Source: an uncultured Novosphingobium sp. (GTDB lineage Bacteria; Pseudomonadota; Alphaproteobacteria; Sphingomonadales; Sphingomonadaceae). From it: a DNA stretch of 6,355 nt. The notes beneath the pieces were generated by a model, which was not told the origin of the DNA, searched no databases, and saw nothing but the letters and a program-made list of their open reading frames with translations. This document shows positions 1-6,215 of this stretch, in pieces; positions within the stretch are counted from its first letter, which is position 1, and each line of letters begins with the position of its first letter. The stretch is from positions 1 through 6,355 of the forward strand of contig CALMBN010000061.1 of assembly GCA_937860195.1 (NCBI GenBank). The letters are read 5' to 3'. A program made the translations under genes and the position numbers.

Positions 1-321
1 GTCGATGGCAAGCCCGGCCACACCTGCGTCGCCGAGCGGGATGTCGAATACCCGCAGCTGGCGGCGCTCACCGTTCAATGTTGTTGATACTACCCGCTCG
101 GCCTGGGCATTCATTTTTTGCGCCTCGGCAGCATATTCCGCGGCCGTCTTTCCTTTTTCGGTTTCAAGCAGTTCGATGCCATCTTCGACGACTTCAAGGC
201 CATCGCTGGCACTGACAGCTTCGACATAGGCGCGGTTGACGAAGTTGAGCTTCATATCCGGGCTGCGGTGCCACATCGGCAACGGCGCGGCTTCTATCAG
301 ACCCGCAAGTGCGCTGAACGC
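1..321 (-). pseudogene. PAS-domain segment of a sphingomonad-type sensor histidine kinase, N-terminus missing
   Basis: About 106 residues read without a stop from the junction to the window edge. They begin [19 protein letters not shown] and continue through [14 protein letters not shown], a charged linker, and end [20 protein letters not shown]. The pattern of an 'ideal/alternative meaning' helix ([10 protein letters not shown]), an asparagine strand (FVNRAY) and a closing strand pair ([13 protein letters not shown]) is a PAS fold. From memory it matches the first PAS domain of large PAS histidine kinases of Sphingomonadales. In those proteins, membrane-spanning sequence precedes the PAS domain, and further PAS, HisKA and HATPase domains follow. 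The upstream part is replaced by lpxL sequence; the downstream part lies outside the window. No phosphoacceptor histidine is visible, so the kinase call rests on family resemblance. Confidence 0.6.
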
Positions 322-612
322 GGCGCGCGCTTCCTCCGCGAGCTCCCGCCCGTCGATGTGCCGCACCAGCGCGATGACGTCGGCGCGCGGGCGCAGCCAA
401 ATGGCGGGCAGCTCGGCGAGCAGCTGGCCCGCGCCGGCGACGGCGGCGCGGCGCGTCGCCGCATCCTCGAATCCCGCGGCCGCGAGGTTGTCGCGCAGGT
501 GGCGGCGGTAGGTGGGCGACAGCCCATACATCGCCCACCCGAGCAGCGCGCCCAGCAGGTGCAGGATCGGCAGCGGAAAACGGGCCGCGAGGCCCATCAG
601 GAAGCGCGACAT
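1..612 (-). CDS. Chimeric ORF: LpxL/HtrB N-terminus fused in frame to PAS sensor-kinase segment (partial)
   Basis: The frame is open from ATG 612-610 to the window edge with no stop (204 codons). Residues 1-98 read as the start of a lipid A lauroyl acyltransferase ([20 protein letters not shown]), an inner-membrane enzyme that acylates lipid A. They include the N-terminal hydrophobic helix (about residues 12-31) and a segment ending in [11 protein letters not shown] and [12 protein letters not shown]. The family would continue with a glycine-rich strand and the catalytic HX4(D/E) motif (as in HLGCFE). Here the sequence instead switches at about residue 99 to a PAS domain (see 1-321). The start is supported by AAGGA at 623-619, 6 nt before the ATG. 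The acyltransferase part is very GC rich (77-83% over 361-480); the PAS part is 53-57% over 61-240. The fusion lacks the acyltransferase catalytic centre and is probably not a real gene product. It lies divergent to metK with 47 nt between the starts. Confidence 0.75.
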   Translation of the reverse strand, partial: MSRFLMGLAARFPLPILHLLGALLGWAMYGLSPTYRRHLRDNLAAAGFEDAATRRAAVAGAGQLLAELPAIWLRPRADVIALVRHIDGRELAEEARAAFSALAGLIEAAPLPMWHRSPDMKLNFVNRAYVEAVSASDGLEVVEDGIELLETEKGKTAAEYAAEAQKMNAQAERVVSTTLNGERRQLRVFDIPLGDAGVAGLAID

Positions 613-1220
613 CTGGTATCCTTGCAGCCCCTTTTTTGACGCACATTCGAAGCACATCTATGAGCGAATTTCTCTTCACTTCCGAGTCGGTTTCCGAGGG
701 CCATCCGGACAAGGTCGCGGACCAGATTTCCGACGCGGTGCTCGACGCGATTCTAAGGCAGGACAAGAAGTCGCGCGTCGCCGCCGAGACGCTGGTCAAG
801 GACAACCTCGTCGTGCTGGCGGGTGAAATCACCACCGGCGCGCGCGTCAACTACGACCAGGTGGCGCGCGACACCATCAACCGCATCGGCTACAACGACC
901 CGAAGATCGGCTTCGACACGCACACCTGCACCGTGATCGTTGCCTACGGCGAGCAGTCGCGCGACATCGCGCAGGGCGTGGACGAAGGCAAGGGCCTCGA
1001 CCTCGACCAGGGCGCGGGCGACCAGGGCCTGATGTTCGGCTACGCCTGTGACGAGACGCCGAGCCTGATGCCGATGGCGATCTATCTCTCGCACCGCCTG
1101 GTCGAGCGCCAGGCCGAAGTGCGCCGCGACGGCCGCCTGCCGTGGCTGCGGCCGGACGCAAAGTCGCAGGTCACCATGCGCTACTCGAACGGCAGGCCCG
1201 ACTCGATCGATACCGTGGTG
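319..1220. other. Compositionally foreign segment carrying divergent lpxL and metK 5' ends
   Basis: Hand counts of 60-base blocks give 53-57% GC at 61-240, 77% at 361-420, 83% at 421-480, 75% at 961-1020, and back to 58% at 1261-1320 and 63% at 1501-1560. The edges of the GC-rich block coincide with the points where both ORFs change protein family. Inside it, a divergent lpxL and metK pair separated by 47 nt matches a gene order known from Betaproteobacteria. Outside it, everything resembles Sphingomonadales. There are no transposase, integrase, terminal inverted repeats or target-site duplications at the edges. Edges are uncertain by about 15-20 nt on each side because the switch points fall in sequence that could belong to either parent. 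Confidence 0.7.
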
Positions 1221-1460
1221 CTGGCCTGTACCCACTTTCCGCTGGTCCTGGACGATCTGGCAACCGCCTTCGGTCAAAATGTGAGATTTGTTGATGGCGC
1301 AGCCGGGATCGCGCGGCGAATTGCGCATCTGACCAAGGACCAGCCATTCGCCCGGGTGCGTCCTGATTTTGCGCTGTTCACCAAGGCCGAGGACAACTTG
1401 AGCGACCTCGCCCCCGCCCTTACCAGCTACGGCCTTGAAACCATGGAGCTGCTGACATGA
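660..1460 (+). CDS. metK: Chimeric ORF: S-adenosylmethionine synthetase N-terminal half fused to glutamate racemase C-terminus
   Basis: The ORF encodes 266 residues. Residues 1-188 are the first half of methionine adenosyltransferase, which makes SAM from methionine and ATP in the cytosol. Visible motifs are GHPDK (14-18, with catalytic His15 and Asp17), [20 protein letters not shown] leading into the ATP-site motif [12 protein letters not shown] (118-129), and [16 protein letters not shown]. Normal MetK is about 385-390 residues; the second half, with the glycine-rich GGP/GDAGLTGRK motif and the remaining active-site lysines, is absent. From DTVVL (184-188) the protein continues as MurI. ATG 660 gives the canonical [18 protein letters not shown] start with only a weak GAAG Shine-Dalgarno at 649-652; an upstream in-frame TTG at 636 would add 8 residues not typical of the family. 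The product should lack SAM synthetase activity. Confidence 0.85.
   Translation: MSEFLFTSESVSEGHPDKVADQISDAVLDAILRQDKKSRVAAETLVKDNLVVLAGEITTGARVNYDQVARDTINRIGYNDPKIGFDTHTCTVIVAYGEQSRDIAQGVDEGKGLDLDQGAGDQGLMFGYACDETPSLMPMAIYLSHRLVERQAEVRRDGRLPWLRPDAKSQVTMRYSNGRPDSIDTVVLACTHFPLVLDDLATAFGQNVRFVDGAAGIARRIAHLTKDQPFARVRPDFALFTKAEDNLSDLAPALTSYGLETMELLT
1209..1460 (+). pseudogene. murI: Glutamate racemase C-terminal fragment (N-terminal two thirds missing)
   Basis: From about codon 184 of the fused frame the sequence reads [19 protein letters not shown] and runs to the stop at 1458-1460. ACTHFP carries the second catalytic cysteine of MurI (Cys190 in the fused numbering), which converts L-glutamate to D-glutamate for peptidoglycan synthesis. 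The following [18 protein letters not shown] is the conserved VDxAxGIARR region near the C-terminus. The N-terminal domain, with the DSGxGG start and the first catalytic cysteine, is absent, so this remnant cannot racemise glutamate by the two-base mechanism. About 80 of the usual 265 or so residues remain. The stop overlaps the start of the next gene in ATGA, as in a translationally coupled operon. GC falls to 58% here, like the downstream genes. Confidence 0.8.
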
Positions 1461-2377
1461 CCAAGCGCTTGAACCGGGTGCTGCTTTTACTTTTCCTGCT
1501 GATCGGCCTGCCGTTCTACTGGTTGCTGGTCGATAACCGCCCAGGCGATGCCCAGCCCAAACCAGTTGGCATCGAACAGCTGCGCCAGCTTGCCGCATCC
1601 CGCCCCGGCCTTGCTCCAAGTGGAGTTGAAGTCGAACTGGTTGCTTACCGCCGCATGCCGGGAAACCTGTTTTCTGCCGGGACCGGATTCAAGCGGCGAC
1701 TGATCGGGGTAATGGCCTGGCAACTTCCGGTCGCAGGTGCGCCCCCGATCATCATCGACAGCGGAATGAATGCGGCGGCGGCGGCCGAAATGGGCATGGA
1801 ACAGTTCGATCCCAAGGCCTGGAGCCGGGTCGAGGGCGCACTGGACGCGGCATCGCAAATCATCATCACCCACGAACATGCCGATCACCTTGGCGGCCTG
1901 GTCAGCCTGGGCAATGCAAACCTGCTCGGCAAGGTCAGGTTCAACGCCAGCCAGCTTCCCGGCAACCGCTGGACCGACATGCTGATCTGGCCCAAAGGTC
2001 CCCTTCCCCAACCTGCTATTGCCGGGAGCCAGCCAATCGCCGTTGCCCCCGGAGTAGTGGTGATCCCGGCGCCCAGCCACACCGCCGGATCGCAAATGAT
2101 CTTTGTCCGCCTGGCCGATGGACGCGAATTCCTGTTCACCGGTGACATCGCGACGCTCGCACAGAGCTGGCGGGAACAACGGGCACGCTCGCGGCTGGTT
2201 GGTGACTACCTTGCGCCCGAAGATCGCGCGGAAGTGTTCGCCTGGCTGCGCACGATCCAGGCCTTGAAAAAGGCCGCACCCCGCTTGGTGATCTTGCCCG
2301 GCCATGATTTCGAATGGATCGTGAATCCCGAAAGCAAGACGGGTGTGAGGCAGGGCTTCTCTGCCACCCTGCATTGA
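1457..2377 (+). CDS. Membrane-anchored metallo-beta-lactamase-fold hydrolase
   Basis: The ORF encodes 306 residues. An N-terminal Lys/Arg start followed by a hydrophobic stretch (about residues 8-24, [17 protein letters not shown]) predicts a signal anchor, or an uncleaved signal peptide, placing the enzyme in the periplasm. The MBL metal ligands are complete and correctly ordered: HEHADH (139-144), His208 in PSHTAGS, Asp230 in FTGDIA, and His283 in LPGHDFEW. A dinuclear zinc site is therefore expected. The HXHXDH-H-D-H spacing resembles the lactonase/glyoxalase-II-like hydrolase branch rather than RNA-processing MBLs, but the substrate cannot be read from sequence. The gene begins at the ATGA overlap with the murI stop, so translation is probably coupled to murI and it has no promoter of its own nearby. 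No clear terminator follows it. An AHL-lactonase-like role is possible but unsupported. Confidence 0.85.
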   Translation: MTKRLNRVLLLLFLLIGLPFYWLLVDNRPGDAQPKPVGIEQLRQLAASRPGLAPSGVEVELVAYRRMPGNLFSAGTGFKRRLIGVMAWQLPVAGAPPIIIDSGMNAAAAAEMGMEQFDPKAWSRVEGALDAASQIIITHEHADHLGGLVSLGNANLLGKVRFNASQLPGNRWTDMLIWPKGPLPQPAIAGSQPIAVAPGVVVIPAPSHTAGSQMIFVRLADGREFLFTGDIATLAQSWREQRARSRLVGDYLAPEDRAEVFAWLRTIQALKKAAPRLVILPGHDFEWIVNPESKTGVRQGFSATLH

Positions 2378-2527
2378 ACCCGTCGCGCCCGGCGTTTCGC
2401 TGGCCAAGTTAACCACGTGCCGTTTTCCGCCTAGACCCCGCCAAAGAATCCGCTACGACTCCCGCCCGTGCTTCGGGTCGCGAGGCGGTGGGCAATCGCG
2501 GATTGCCAGGATTTCAGGGAGTGGGAC
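2378..2527. other. Intergenic region upstream of the DUF2853 gene
   Basis: These 150 nt separate two same-strand genes. They contain a weak imperfect stem (CCGGCG, TTT, CGCTGG at about 2389-2403) without a T tract, so it is not a convincing terminator. TTAACC (2409-2414) followed 16 nt later by CTAGAC (2431-2436) is a poor match to a sigma-70 pair. The promoter of the downstream gene is probably here, but I cannot place it. Confidence 0.3.
2516..2521 (+). promoter_or_regulatory. Ribosome binding site setting the DUF2853 gene start
   Basis: AGGGAG lies 6 nt before ATG 2528. The reading frame is open further upstream to a non-ATG start at 2468, but that extension has no comparable Shine-Dalgarno sequence and its residues do not resemble the DUF2853 family. 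The site therefore favours the start at 2528. Confidence 0.7.
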
Positions 2528-3415
2528 ATGGCAACCGATTGGGCCGCAGACGTCAAGAAATATGCCGCAAAGGCCGATGACGCAGTCATCAAGGGGATCG
2601 TCCGTTATTGCGGAATCGCGCTGACCAAGGTGGATTCGTCGCTGGTTGCCTTTTCCGATCCCAAAGAGCTTGACCGGGTCCGCAACAATTTCCTGAAAAA
2701 GAAGCTGGGCCGGACCGAGACCGACGCTGTGCTTGATGCCGCCATCGCCAAGGTTGGTGCAACCATGAAGGCAGACCGGACCAAGAACCGCGTCGCGGTC
2801 TATTACCTGCTGGCCGATCACTACAAGTCACTCGGACTGTTCGCGCCCAAGGCAGCAGCCAAGGCTCCGGCCAAAGCTCCGGCCAAGGCTGTGAAAAAGC
2901 CGGCTGCAAAGACCGTGGTCAAACCCGACAGCGCCGCTGCGGTTGCCGCAGGCTCAGTTGCCGCTGCGAAGAAGCCAGCTGCGAAGAAGGCCGCCGCTCC
3001 GGCCAAGAAGGTCGCCGCTCCGGCCAAAAAGCCGGTGGCACCCGCCAAGAAGGCCGCTGCACCAGCGGCCAAGCTGGCGAGCCCGGTCAAAAAGACCTCG
3101 GCACCCAAAAAGGTTGCAGTGGCGACCGCCGCTGTGGGCAGCGCTGCGGGGCTTGCCGGTGCCATTCCAGTGGCAGCGAAAAACGCGGCTGCCAAGGCTG
3201 CCGATGCAGTCACCGATACCGCCAAAGCGGCTGGCGATGCGGGTGCCGCGGTTACCGGAGCGGCTGGCAACGCTGCCACCAAGGCCGCCTCGGCTGTCAG
3301 CAATGCCACTCAGTCTTTGGCGGGCAACGGCAGTGAAGACTCAGGCCTTGGCTGGCTGTGGTGGCTGCTTGGCCTTGCGGCATTGGCCTTCCTGGTTTGG
3401 TGGTTGTTAGGCTGA
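2528..3415 (+). CDS. DUF2853 domain protein with histone-H1-like basic tail and C-terminal membrane anchor
   Basis: The ORF encodes 295 residues in four zones. Residues 1-107 match DUF2853 as recalled: a helical domain with VDSSLVAFSDPKELDRVRNN, FLKKKLG and NRVAVYYLLADHY. Residues 108-196 are almost pure Ala, Lys, Pro and Val, with 23 lysines, no arginine and one acidic residue (Asp134). PAKK recurs every 7 residues at 158, 165 and 172, with PAAK at 179, as in bacterial H1-like tails. Residues 197-266 are Ala-rich with scattered Asp, Lys and Thr, probably amphipathic helix. Residues 276-295 (WLWWLLGLAALAFLVWWLLG) form a hydrophobic segment ending at the C-terminus, as in tail-anchored proteins. 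There is no signal peptide, so the basic tail should face the cytoplasm. Function is unknown; a link between nucleoid or other polyanion and the inner membrane is an inference. The terminator at 3451-3486 follows it. Confidence 0.85.
   Translation: MATDWAADVKKYAAKADDAVIKGIVRYCGIALTKVDSSLVAFSDPKELDRVRNNFLKKKLGRTETDAVLDAAIAKVGATMKADRTKNRVAVYYLLADHYKSLGLFAPKAAAKAPAKAPAKAVKKPAAKTVVKPDSAAAVAAGSVAAAKKPAAKKAAAPAKKVAAPAKKPVAPAKKAAAPAAKLASPVKKTSAPKKVAVATAAVGSAAGLAGAIPVAAKNAAAKAADAVTDTAKAAGDAGAAVTGAAGNAATKAASAVSNATQSLAGNGSEDSGLGWLWWLLGLAALAFLVWWLLG
2992..3027 (+). repeat. 21-nt-period tandem repeat encoding the AAPAKK heptads
   Basis: CGCCGCTCCGGCCAA occurs at 2992-3006 and again at 3013-3027, exactly 21 nt apart. 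This corresponds to the 7-residue protein repeat xAPAKKx. More diverged copies follow at the protein level (VAPAKKA, AAPAAKL). A shorter 12-nt repeat (GCCAAGGCTCCG and variants, encoding AKAP) precedes it at about 2859-2888. Such repeats suggest expansion and contraction by slippage inside the basic tail. Confidence 0.6.
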
Positions 3416-3450
3416 GGCGATCGCACCATGCGCGTGGATGCCAGACCGAC

Positions 3451-3486
3451 AAAAGGGGCGGGCCGTACCAACGGCCCGCCCCTTTT
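3451..3486. terminator. Bidirectional intrinsic terminator between converging genes
   Basis: AAAAGGGGCGGGCCGT (3451-3466), loop ACCA (3467-3470), then the exact reverse complement ACGGCCCGCCCCTTTT (3471-3486). This is a 16-bp perfect stem with a GC-rich core. It ends in four T on either strand, so it can stop transcription from both sides. It lies 35 nt after the plus-strand DUF2853 gene and 19 nt after the minus-strand decarboxylase stop. Confidence 0.9.
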
Positions 3487-3505
3487 CTATGCCGGTTCTT
3501 GACGG

Positions 3506-4750
3506 TTAGCGCAGCGACACGACATTGTCGCTCTGGCGTGGATCGCGGCGGTTGCCGGTGTATTGACTGGCCATCGGCTCGTCATCAACGGTCGCATCCA
3601 GGCCGCTGCCAAAGCCGTTGAAACGGGTTTTCATCGCTGCGCCATAGGCCCCGAGCATCCCAACCTCGACATAGTCCCCCGGCTGAATATCGGCGGGGAG
3701 CAGGAACGGGCCTTCCATATAGTCAGCATCGTCGCAGGTCGGACCATAGAATGCGAATGAGCCGGTCGCATCGACCCGCCCACCGGCCAGGCACTTGACC
3801 GGGAACCGCCAGCCGACATGCGCCGCATCATAGAGCGCGCCATAGGCACCGTCGTTGATATAGAGTTCTTCGCCGCGACGCTTTTCAACCCGGACAATCA
3901 TCGAGTTGTATTCGGCGCACAGCGCCCGGCCCGGTTCGCACCACAGTTCCGACGAATAGGACACCGGCAACGATTCAAACGCACGATGGATCGCGCCGAA
4001 AAAGTCTTCAAGCGGAGGCGGTTCCATCCCTGGATAGATCGAAGGAAAGCCCCCGCCGACATCGACGATATCAACCGTCACCGCGGCATCGACAATGGCC
4101 GCGCGAACCCGCTCCATCGCCTGGACATAAGCGAACGGGGTCATCGCCTGCGAACCGACATGGAAGCACACGCCAAGCCAATCTGCCACCTGGCGGGTCG
4201 CCTGGAGCAGCGTGGCGGCATCGGCCAGATCGATCCCGAACTTCGAGGCGAGGCTGAGCTCGGAATACTCCGACGAAACCCGCAGCCGTACGCACAAGCG
4301 CAAGTCTGTTGCGAACACGCCGTCGTCGGCAGCAGTCGCCGCTACGATCTTGTCGAGCTCTTCCTGACTGTCGAGGCTGAAAGTCCGCACACCGTGGACC
4401 GAATAGGCCTCGGCAATTGCACCGGCCGGCTTCACCGGGTGCATGAAACACAGCACTGCTTCGGGCAGCGTCTCTCGCACCAGCCGAACCTCGGCAATCG
4501 AGGCGACATCGTAGTGGGTGATCCCTGAAGCCCACAGCACCTTCAGCAATTCGGGCGAGGGGTTCGCCTTGACTGCATAGAGCGAGGTACCCGGAAACTT
4601 CTCGGCAAAGAAGCGGGCGGCGCGCGCGGCGGCGTGCGGGCGATTGAGAATAACGGGTTCGTCGGGCGAAAGGGCGCGAACTACTGCCGATGCGTCAGGA
4701 TAGCTGTGCAATTCAAGGGACCCCCAATAGGCCTTTCGGCCAGGTAACAC
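3506..4750 (-). CDS. Ornithine/lysine-type PLP decarboxylase (fold type III, alanine racemase-like)
   Basis: The ORF encodes up to 414 residues. It belongs to the ODC/DAPDC/ADC family, which decarboxylates basic amino acids in the cytosol using PLP. Motifs: YAVKANP with the PLP lysine Lys61; HVGSQ (197-201); the phosphate-loop glycines DVGGGFPS (230-237); CEPGRAL (271-277); DGAYG (300-304); and FYGPTCDDAD (334-343), whose Cys339-Asp340 are the substrate-side residues of ornithine decarboxylase. The GPTCD motif and lack of DapDC-specific features favour ornithine (or ornithine/lysine) over diaminopimelate, so the likely product is putrescine. The longest start is GTG 4750, with only AAGG 13 nt upstream. 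An alternative TTG at 4711 gives MHSYPDASAVVRAL, closer to where I recall sphingomonad homologues starting, with GGGGG 9 nt upstream; the true start is unsettled. It converges on the DUF2853 gene. Confidence 0.9.
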   Translation of the reverse strand: MLPGRKAYWGSLELHSYPDASAVVRALSPDEPVILNRPHAAARAARFFAEKFPGTSLYAVKANPSPELLKVLWASGITHYDVASIAEVRLVRETLPEAVLCFMHPVKPAGAIAEAYSVHGVRTFSLDSQEELDKIVAATAADDGVFATDLRLCVRLRVSSEYSELSLASKFGIDLADAATLLQATRQVADWLGVCFHVGSQAMTPFAYVQAMERVRAAIVDAAVTVDIVDVGGGFPSIYPGMEPPPLEDFFGAIHRAFESLPVSYSSELWCEPGRALCAEYNSMIVRVEKRRGEELYINDGAYGALYDAAHVGWRFPVKCLAGGRVDATGSFAFYGPTCDDADYMEGPFLLPADIQPGDYVEVGMLGAYGAAMKTRFNGFGSGLDATVDDEPMASQYTGNRRDPRQSDNVVSLR

Positions 4751-4782
4751 GAAGACGAGGCTGCCTTGCGGTTATTGGAAGT

Positions 4783-4792
4783 CCCCATGGGG
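4783..4792. repeat. Perfect palindrome CCCCATGGGG upstream of the decarboxylase
   Basis: A 10-bp perfect palindrome lies 32 nt before the GTG start of the decarboxylase, in the 88-nt gap after the hydrolase stop. If transcription begins at the candidate promoter at 4804-4831, it would fall in the 5' leader. It could be an operator half-site pair or chance; nothing else identifies it. Confidence 0.3.
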
Positions 4793-4803
4793 CAGCGGGG
4801 GTC

Positions 4804-4831
4804 GCTATAGAGTTTCGGAAATGAACTGCAA
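4804..4831 (-). promoter_or_regulatory. Candidate sigma-70 promoter for the decarboxylase
   Basis: On the minus strand, TTGCAG (4831-4826) is followed after 16 nt by TATAGC (4809-4804), a reasonable -35/-10 pair. It starts directly after the stop codon of the upstream hydrolase and would give a leader of about 45-85 nt, depending on the start codon used. The match is modest, and alphaproteobacterial promoters deviate from consensus. Confidence 0.35.
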
Positions 4832-4838
4832 GTGAAAA

Positions 4839-6083
4839 TCACCCCTTCAAGAGGTGTTCTGCGATGGCCCGAAATGCGGGTAGAGAAGTGGGGTCGAGCG
4901 CGCCGTTCGCGGCGACCGGATGCGAGGCGAACCGGGCGATCGTAACCTCGGCCACCGGATCGACATAGATTGCCTGTCCGTGGATCCCGCGCGCGGAAAA
5001 AGCGCCGTGATTTCCAGGCATTATCCACCATTGACTGCGGTAGGAGGCATCCGGAAGATAGGTATACCCGGCCTTGGCGAAGGCTTCTTTGCTGGCCCCC
5101 GCACGGATCGATTCAAGCGCGGCGGAGGGCACGACCTGGCAGCCGTTTGCTGTCCCGTTCTGGCGCATCATTTCGCCAAACCGGGCCATGTCACGCAGCA
5201 CCGGATTGAGCCCGCCCCCAGCGAACGGCATTCCGCTCGAATCGATCAGGAAATCGGCATCCTGTTCCATGCCCAGCGGAGACCAGATTCGTTCGCTCAG
5301 CACCGTGTCGAGCCGCTTGCCTTCGGTCCGCGCGACCAGCCAGCCGAGCACTTCGGTGTTGCAGGTGCGATAGGTGAACCGCTCACCGTGCTCGCCAGCT
5401 TTCCCGATGGTCGGCAGGAATTCGTAAACATCGGTCGGCCCGGCATAGCCTGGGGCACGCGGGGTCAGCCCCAGCGCGTTACTCATCGCGCCAATGCCCG
5501 AATTGGGGTCGGTATATTCCTCGCTGAAATCGAGCGCGGTGGTCATGTCGAGCACCTGGCGCAAGGTGGCATCGGCAAAGCCGCTCCGTTTGAGTTCAGG
5601 GATCAGATCGCCCACTGGCGCAGCGGGATCAAGCTTGCCTTCTGTCACCAGCATCTCCGCCAGTGTCCCGACAAAGCTCTTGGTCACCGAAAAAGCGATA
5701 TGGGTGCTGTCGGGCCGGGTGACGCCGAAATAGCGTTCGTAGACGATGACGCCCTTGTGCAGGACCAGCATCGCATCGGTGAAGTTGGCGGCGAACGACT
5801 CGGCCCAGGTCATGCTGCGGCCGTCGTCCAGTGTTTTGAACAGAACCGAATCCAGATCATTCCGCAGCGCCATCGGCAGCTCCCGGACCAGCCCTTTGCC
5901 GCGTGAAACCCGCGCGGTCGGCAGAAATTCGCGCATATTGGAATAGGCATAGCGATGGGTCGGAAACCGCATGTGATCCGCCTGCGCCCAATGCAGCCGC
6001 TTGGCCGCAGGCGGCGGCAGGCCCTCCATCCAGCCCATCACTTTGGGGTCAGAGGTGTGAGCGTCCAGGATCTGGTTTGGCAT
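4839..6083 (-). CDS. Serine hydrolase of the class C beta-lactamase / 6-aminohexanoate-dimer hydrolase (NylB-like) family
   Basis: The ORF encodes 414 residues with no signal peptide or membrane segment, so a cytosolic enzyme is expected. The catalytic SxxK is SVTK (Ser132, Lys135) in HIAFSVTKSF. The conserved tyrosine is Tyr238 in RFTYRTCNTEVLGW. A C-terminal GIHGQAIYVDP (366-376) takes the place of the KTG-type motif, as in NylB. Other NylB-like blocks are FLPTARVSR (53-61), DFSEEYTDP with Tyr190, FAGGGLNPVLRDMARFG and YRSQWW. The family (COG1680) includes carboxylesterases, beta-lactamase-like enzymes and nylon-oligomer hydrolases, so this is most likely an esterase or amidase of unknown substrate. 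The position aligned with NylB Asp181 is Ser201 by my recall-based alignment, arguing against nylon-dimer activity. ATG 6083 is backed by AGAGGA at 6098-6093, 9 nt upstream. The decarboxylase follows 88 nt downstream on the same strand. Confidence 0.88.
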   Translation of the reverse strand: MPNQILDAHTSDPKVMGWMEGLPPPAAKRLHWAQADHMRFPTHRYAYSNMREFLPTARVSRGKGLVRELPMALRNDLDSVLFKTLDDGRSMTWAESFAANFTDAMLVLHKGVIVYERYFGVTRPDSTHIAFSVTKSFVGTLAEMLVTEGKLDPAAPVGDLIPELKRSGFADATLRQVLDMTTALDFSEEYTDPNSGIGAMSNALGLTPRAPGYAGPTDVYEFLPTIGKAGEHGERFTYRTCNTEVLGWLVARTEGKRLDTVLSERIWSPLGMEQDADFLIDSSGMPFAGGGLNPVLRDMARFGEMMRQNGTANGCQVVPSAALESIRAGASKEAFAKAGYTYLPDASYRSQWWIMPGNHGAFSARGIHGQAIYVDPVAEVTIARFASHPVAANGALDPTSLPAFRAIAEHLLKG

Positions 6084-6145
6084 GTGCGGGATTCCTCTCG
6101 GGAATCAGCTTACCCATTCGGAAAGGTCGCGCCAGTTTTTGTTCA

Positions 6146-6161
6146 CACGAAGACGCGAAGA
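6146..6161. repeat. Two-unit CRCGAAGA tandem repeat
   Basis: CACGAAGA (6146-6153) is followed directly by CGCGAAGA (6154-6161). From memory, runs of CACGAAG-type units in intergenic DNA are common in sphingomonad genomes; this would be a short or decayed copy. Confidence 0.4.
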
Positions 6162-6215
6162 TGATTCGATTGCGGCAAAGCCGCCTTGCCAACAGAGCAA
6201 TCGGCTCAACCAAAC

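Noticed and set aside
613..659. A SAM- or SAH-responsive riboswitch ahead of metK
   Set aside because: Only 47 nt separate the two divergent starts, and no fitting stem structure is visible.
636..664. TTGACG at 636-641 with TATGAG 17 nt later as a metK promoter
   Set aside because: The -10 would overlap the metK start codon and transcription would begin inside the gene; the promoter is more likely inside lpxL.
753..1619. Long minus-strand open frame opposite metK/murI
   Set aside because: It crosses the chimeric junction and reads as low-complexity sequence without family motifs; it is a high-GC shadow.
2389..2403. Hairpin CCGGCG/TTT/CGCTGG after the MBL-fold gene as a terminator
   Set aside because: The stem is short with a G-T pair and there is no following T tract.
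1487..2416. Long minus-strand open frame opposite the MBL-fold gene
   Set aside because: The plus-strand frame has every MBL metal ligand, while this frame has no recognisable domain.
2821..3309. Ala-rich, membrane-like minus-strand ORF opposite the DUF2853 tail
   Set aside because: It is the mirror of the Lys/Ala/Pro repeat coding sequence; its hydrophobic look follows from the complementary codons.
4920..5906. Long plus-strand open frame opposite the serine hydrolase
   Set aside because: It is antisense to a full-length gene with clear catalytic motifs and has no domain of its own.
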